In this document: piece by piece, positions 4,697-5,260 of the stretch
Position numbering within the stretch: position 1 is the first letter of the stretch
Layout: every line of letters starts with the position of its first letter
Assembly: GCA_030740335.1 (NCBI GenBank)
Contig: JASLXL010000221.1
Coordinates: forward strand, 1-5,260
Reading direction: 5' to 3'
DNA length: 5,260 bases
Origin: SAR202 cluster bacterium
Lineage (GTDB): Bacteria; Chloroflexota; Dehalococcoidia; SAR202; CAJWER01
The notes under the pieces: model-generated
Told to the model about the DNA's origin: nothing
The model's database searches: none
The model's input: the letters and a program-made list of their open reading frames with translations, nothing else
Program-made: the position numbers and the translations under genes

Positions 4697-5260
4697 TCAG
4701 AGACACTTCGTTTTCTCTTGCTGCGCCGTCTTTCCGACCTGGTATGCTCCCATTACACAGCGGCCCAACTCTCTAGGAAACACCTTGATGAGTCCCTTCA
4801 TCCCGTCCTCATAGTGTTTCCCACCACCCTCAAATGACGCGAATTCGAACTCCCCGAGCGTGGGAGGCACGGTGAACTCAATGATCGTAGCCTGGCTGGA
4901 AGGGGCCTTGAGGATCATGAATCCATCGCCGCCATTCTCCACAGAAGCGATGCCTTCGTGAGTCAACATTGCCTTGCCGGACGAGACCTTCTTGGCAGGA
5001 CCGGTGACCGCCACTTCGATTTCTTCAAACCAATCAGTCTCAAATCCGGTCGGTGAACCACCCTCCTTCGTTACTCCAAAACCGACCGTGAAGCCATGAT
5101 CGTTCGTAGCGGAGTTGTTGTTCAGAACGACACGTACCTTCTGGCAAGCTGTCAGATCGATCCTGTCGGGGGTGAACTTATAATCGTCCATGCTAATGTT
5201 GAGTGTTCCAACCCTGGTGGTTGGATCCAGCGTGGGCGTCACCGGATCAGCCCCGCCTAT
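4697..5260 (-). CDS. cupredoxin-fold protein lacking the copper cysteine (N-terminus off right edge)
   Basis: 187 codons are visible and the frame stays open to base 5260, so the N-terminus, probably with an export signal, is missing. The possible GTG at 5242 has no convincing ribosome-binding site. Numbering from that GTG, a beta-rich segment NISMDDYKFTPDRIDL (15-30) starts the fold and a histidine lies in DHGF (H49). Residues 55-110 form an insertion with charged turns. The C-terminal segment is EFEFASF then KHYEDGMKG (131-150). In blue-copper cupredoxins this last segment carries Cys, His and Met ligands. Here H143 and M148 are present but serine (S136) occupies the expected cysteine position. 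Cysteines exist only at 33, 162 and 180, outside the site, and could form a disulfide. A redox type-1 centre is therefore unlikely; a Cys-less copper-binding or structural protein is possible. It points toward the tRNA genes and has no visible partner gene. Confidence 0.75.
   Translation of the reverse strand: MGGADPVTPTLDPTTRVGTLNISMDDYKFTPDRIDLTACQKVRVVLNNNSATNDHGFTVGFGVTKEGGSPTGFETDWFEEIEVAVTGPAKKVSSGKAMLTHEGIASVENGGDGFMILKAPSSQATIIEFTVPPTLGEFEFASFEGGGKHYEDGMKGLIKVFPRELGRCVMGAYQVGKTAQQEKTKCL

Noticed and set aside
5240..5242. GTG as the true start of the cupredoxin-like gene
   Set aside because: The frame is open to the window edge, there is no convincing ribosome-binding site, and an exported protein would need a signal sequence further upstream.
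1..5260. CRISPR array, transposon, toxin-antitoxin or defence island
   Set aside because: No regularly spaced long repeats, transposase or integrase motifs, terminal inverted repeats or small paired toxin/antitoxin genes were seen on either strand.

Overview
The window is an ordinary chromosomal segment of a free-living bacterium with moderately high GC. It carries four protein-coding loci with recognisable families, one small winged-helix gene and two tRNA genes. No phage, transposase, CRISPR array, toxin-antitoxin pair or defence system is visible. The combination of a HemL-like class III aminotransferase, a DTG-type metallo-beta-lactamase-fold hydrolase, a short winged-helix protein with a GRRN wing and a cupredoxin-fold protein recalls Chloroflexota (Dehalococcoidia/SAR202-like) genomes. 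That placement is an impression from protein style, not a computed result. Initiation uses good GGAG/GAGG Shine-Dalgarno sequences, and promoters look sigma-70-like (TATAAT, TTGACC...TAGAAT).

Layout, left to right. (1) Bases 1-211, minus strand: the first 70 residues of an MBL-fold hydrolase whose remainder lies beyond the left edge. (2) Bases 212-733: a 522-base gap with no convincing gene, holding possible minus-strand promoter elements and a GC-rich hairpin just past the aminotransferase stop. (3) Bases 734-2020, minus strand: a PLP-dependent class III aminotransferase resembling glutamate-1-semialdehyde aminomutase, starting at TTG. (4) Bases 2021-2202: a compact divergent control region with two perfect TATAAT hexamers facing away from each other. 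(5) Bases 2203-3705, plus strand: a complete M17 leucyl aminopeptidase (PepA) with every metal and catalytic residue present. (6) Bases 3775-4113, plus strand: a 112-residue winged-helix DNA-binding protein, possibly with its own promoter. (7) Bases 4182-4436: a strong promoter followed by tRNA-His(GTG) and tRNA-Arg(TCG), both with encoded CCA. (8) Bases 4437-4696: a noncoding gap with a cluster of GCTAAC repeats and small inverted repeats. (9) Bases 4697-5260, minus strand: a cupredoxin-fold protein cut at its N-terminus by the right edge, apparently lacking the type-1 copper cysteine.

The genes do not form one pathway. The aminotransferase and PepA share only a control region, which allows but does not prove co-regulation. 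PepA would recycle peptides in the cytoplasm. The winged-helix protein could regulate a neighbour, but nothing in the sequence says which. The points most worth a second look are the cysteine-less cupredoxin, the divergent promoter pair, the substrate of the HemL-like enzyme, and the repeat cluster downstream of the tRNA-Arg gene. I did not find evidence for a new multi-gene system.
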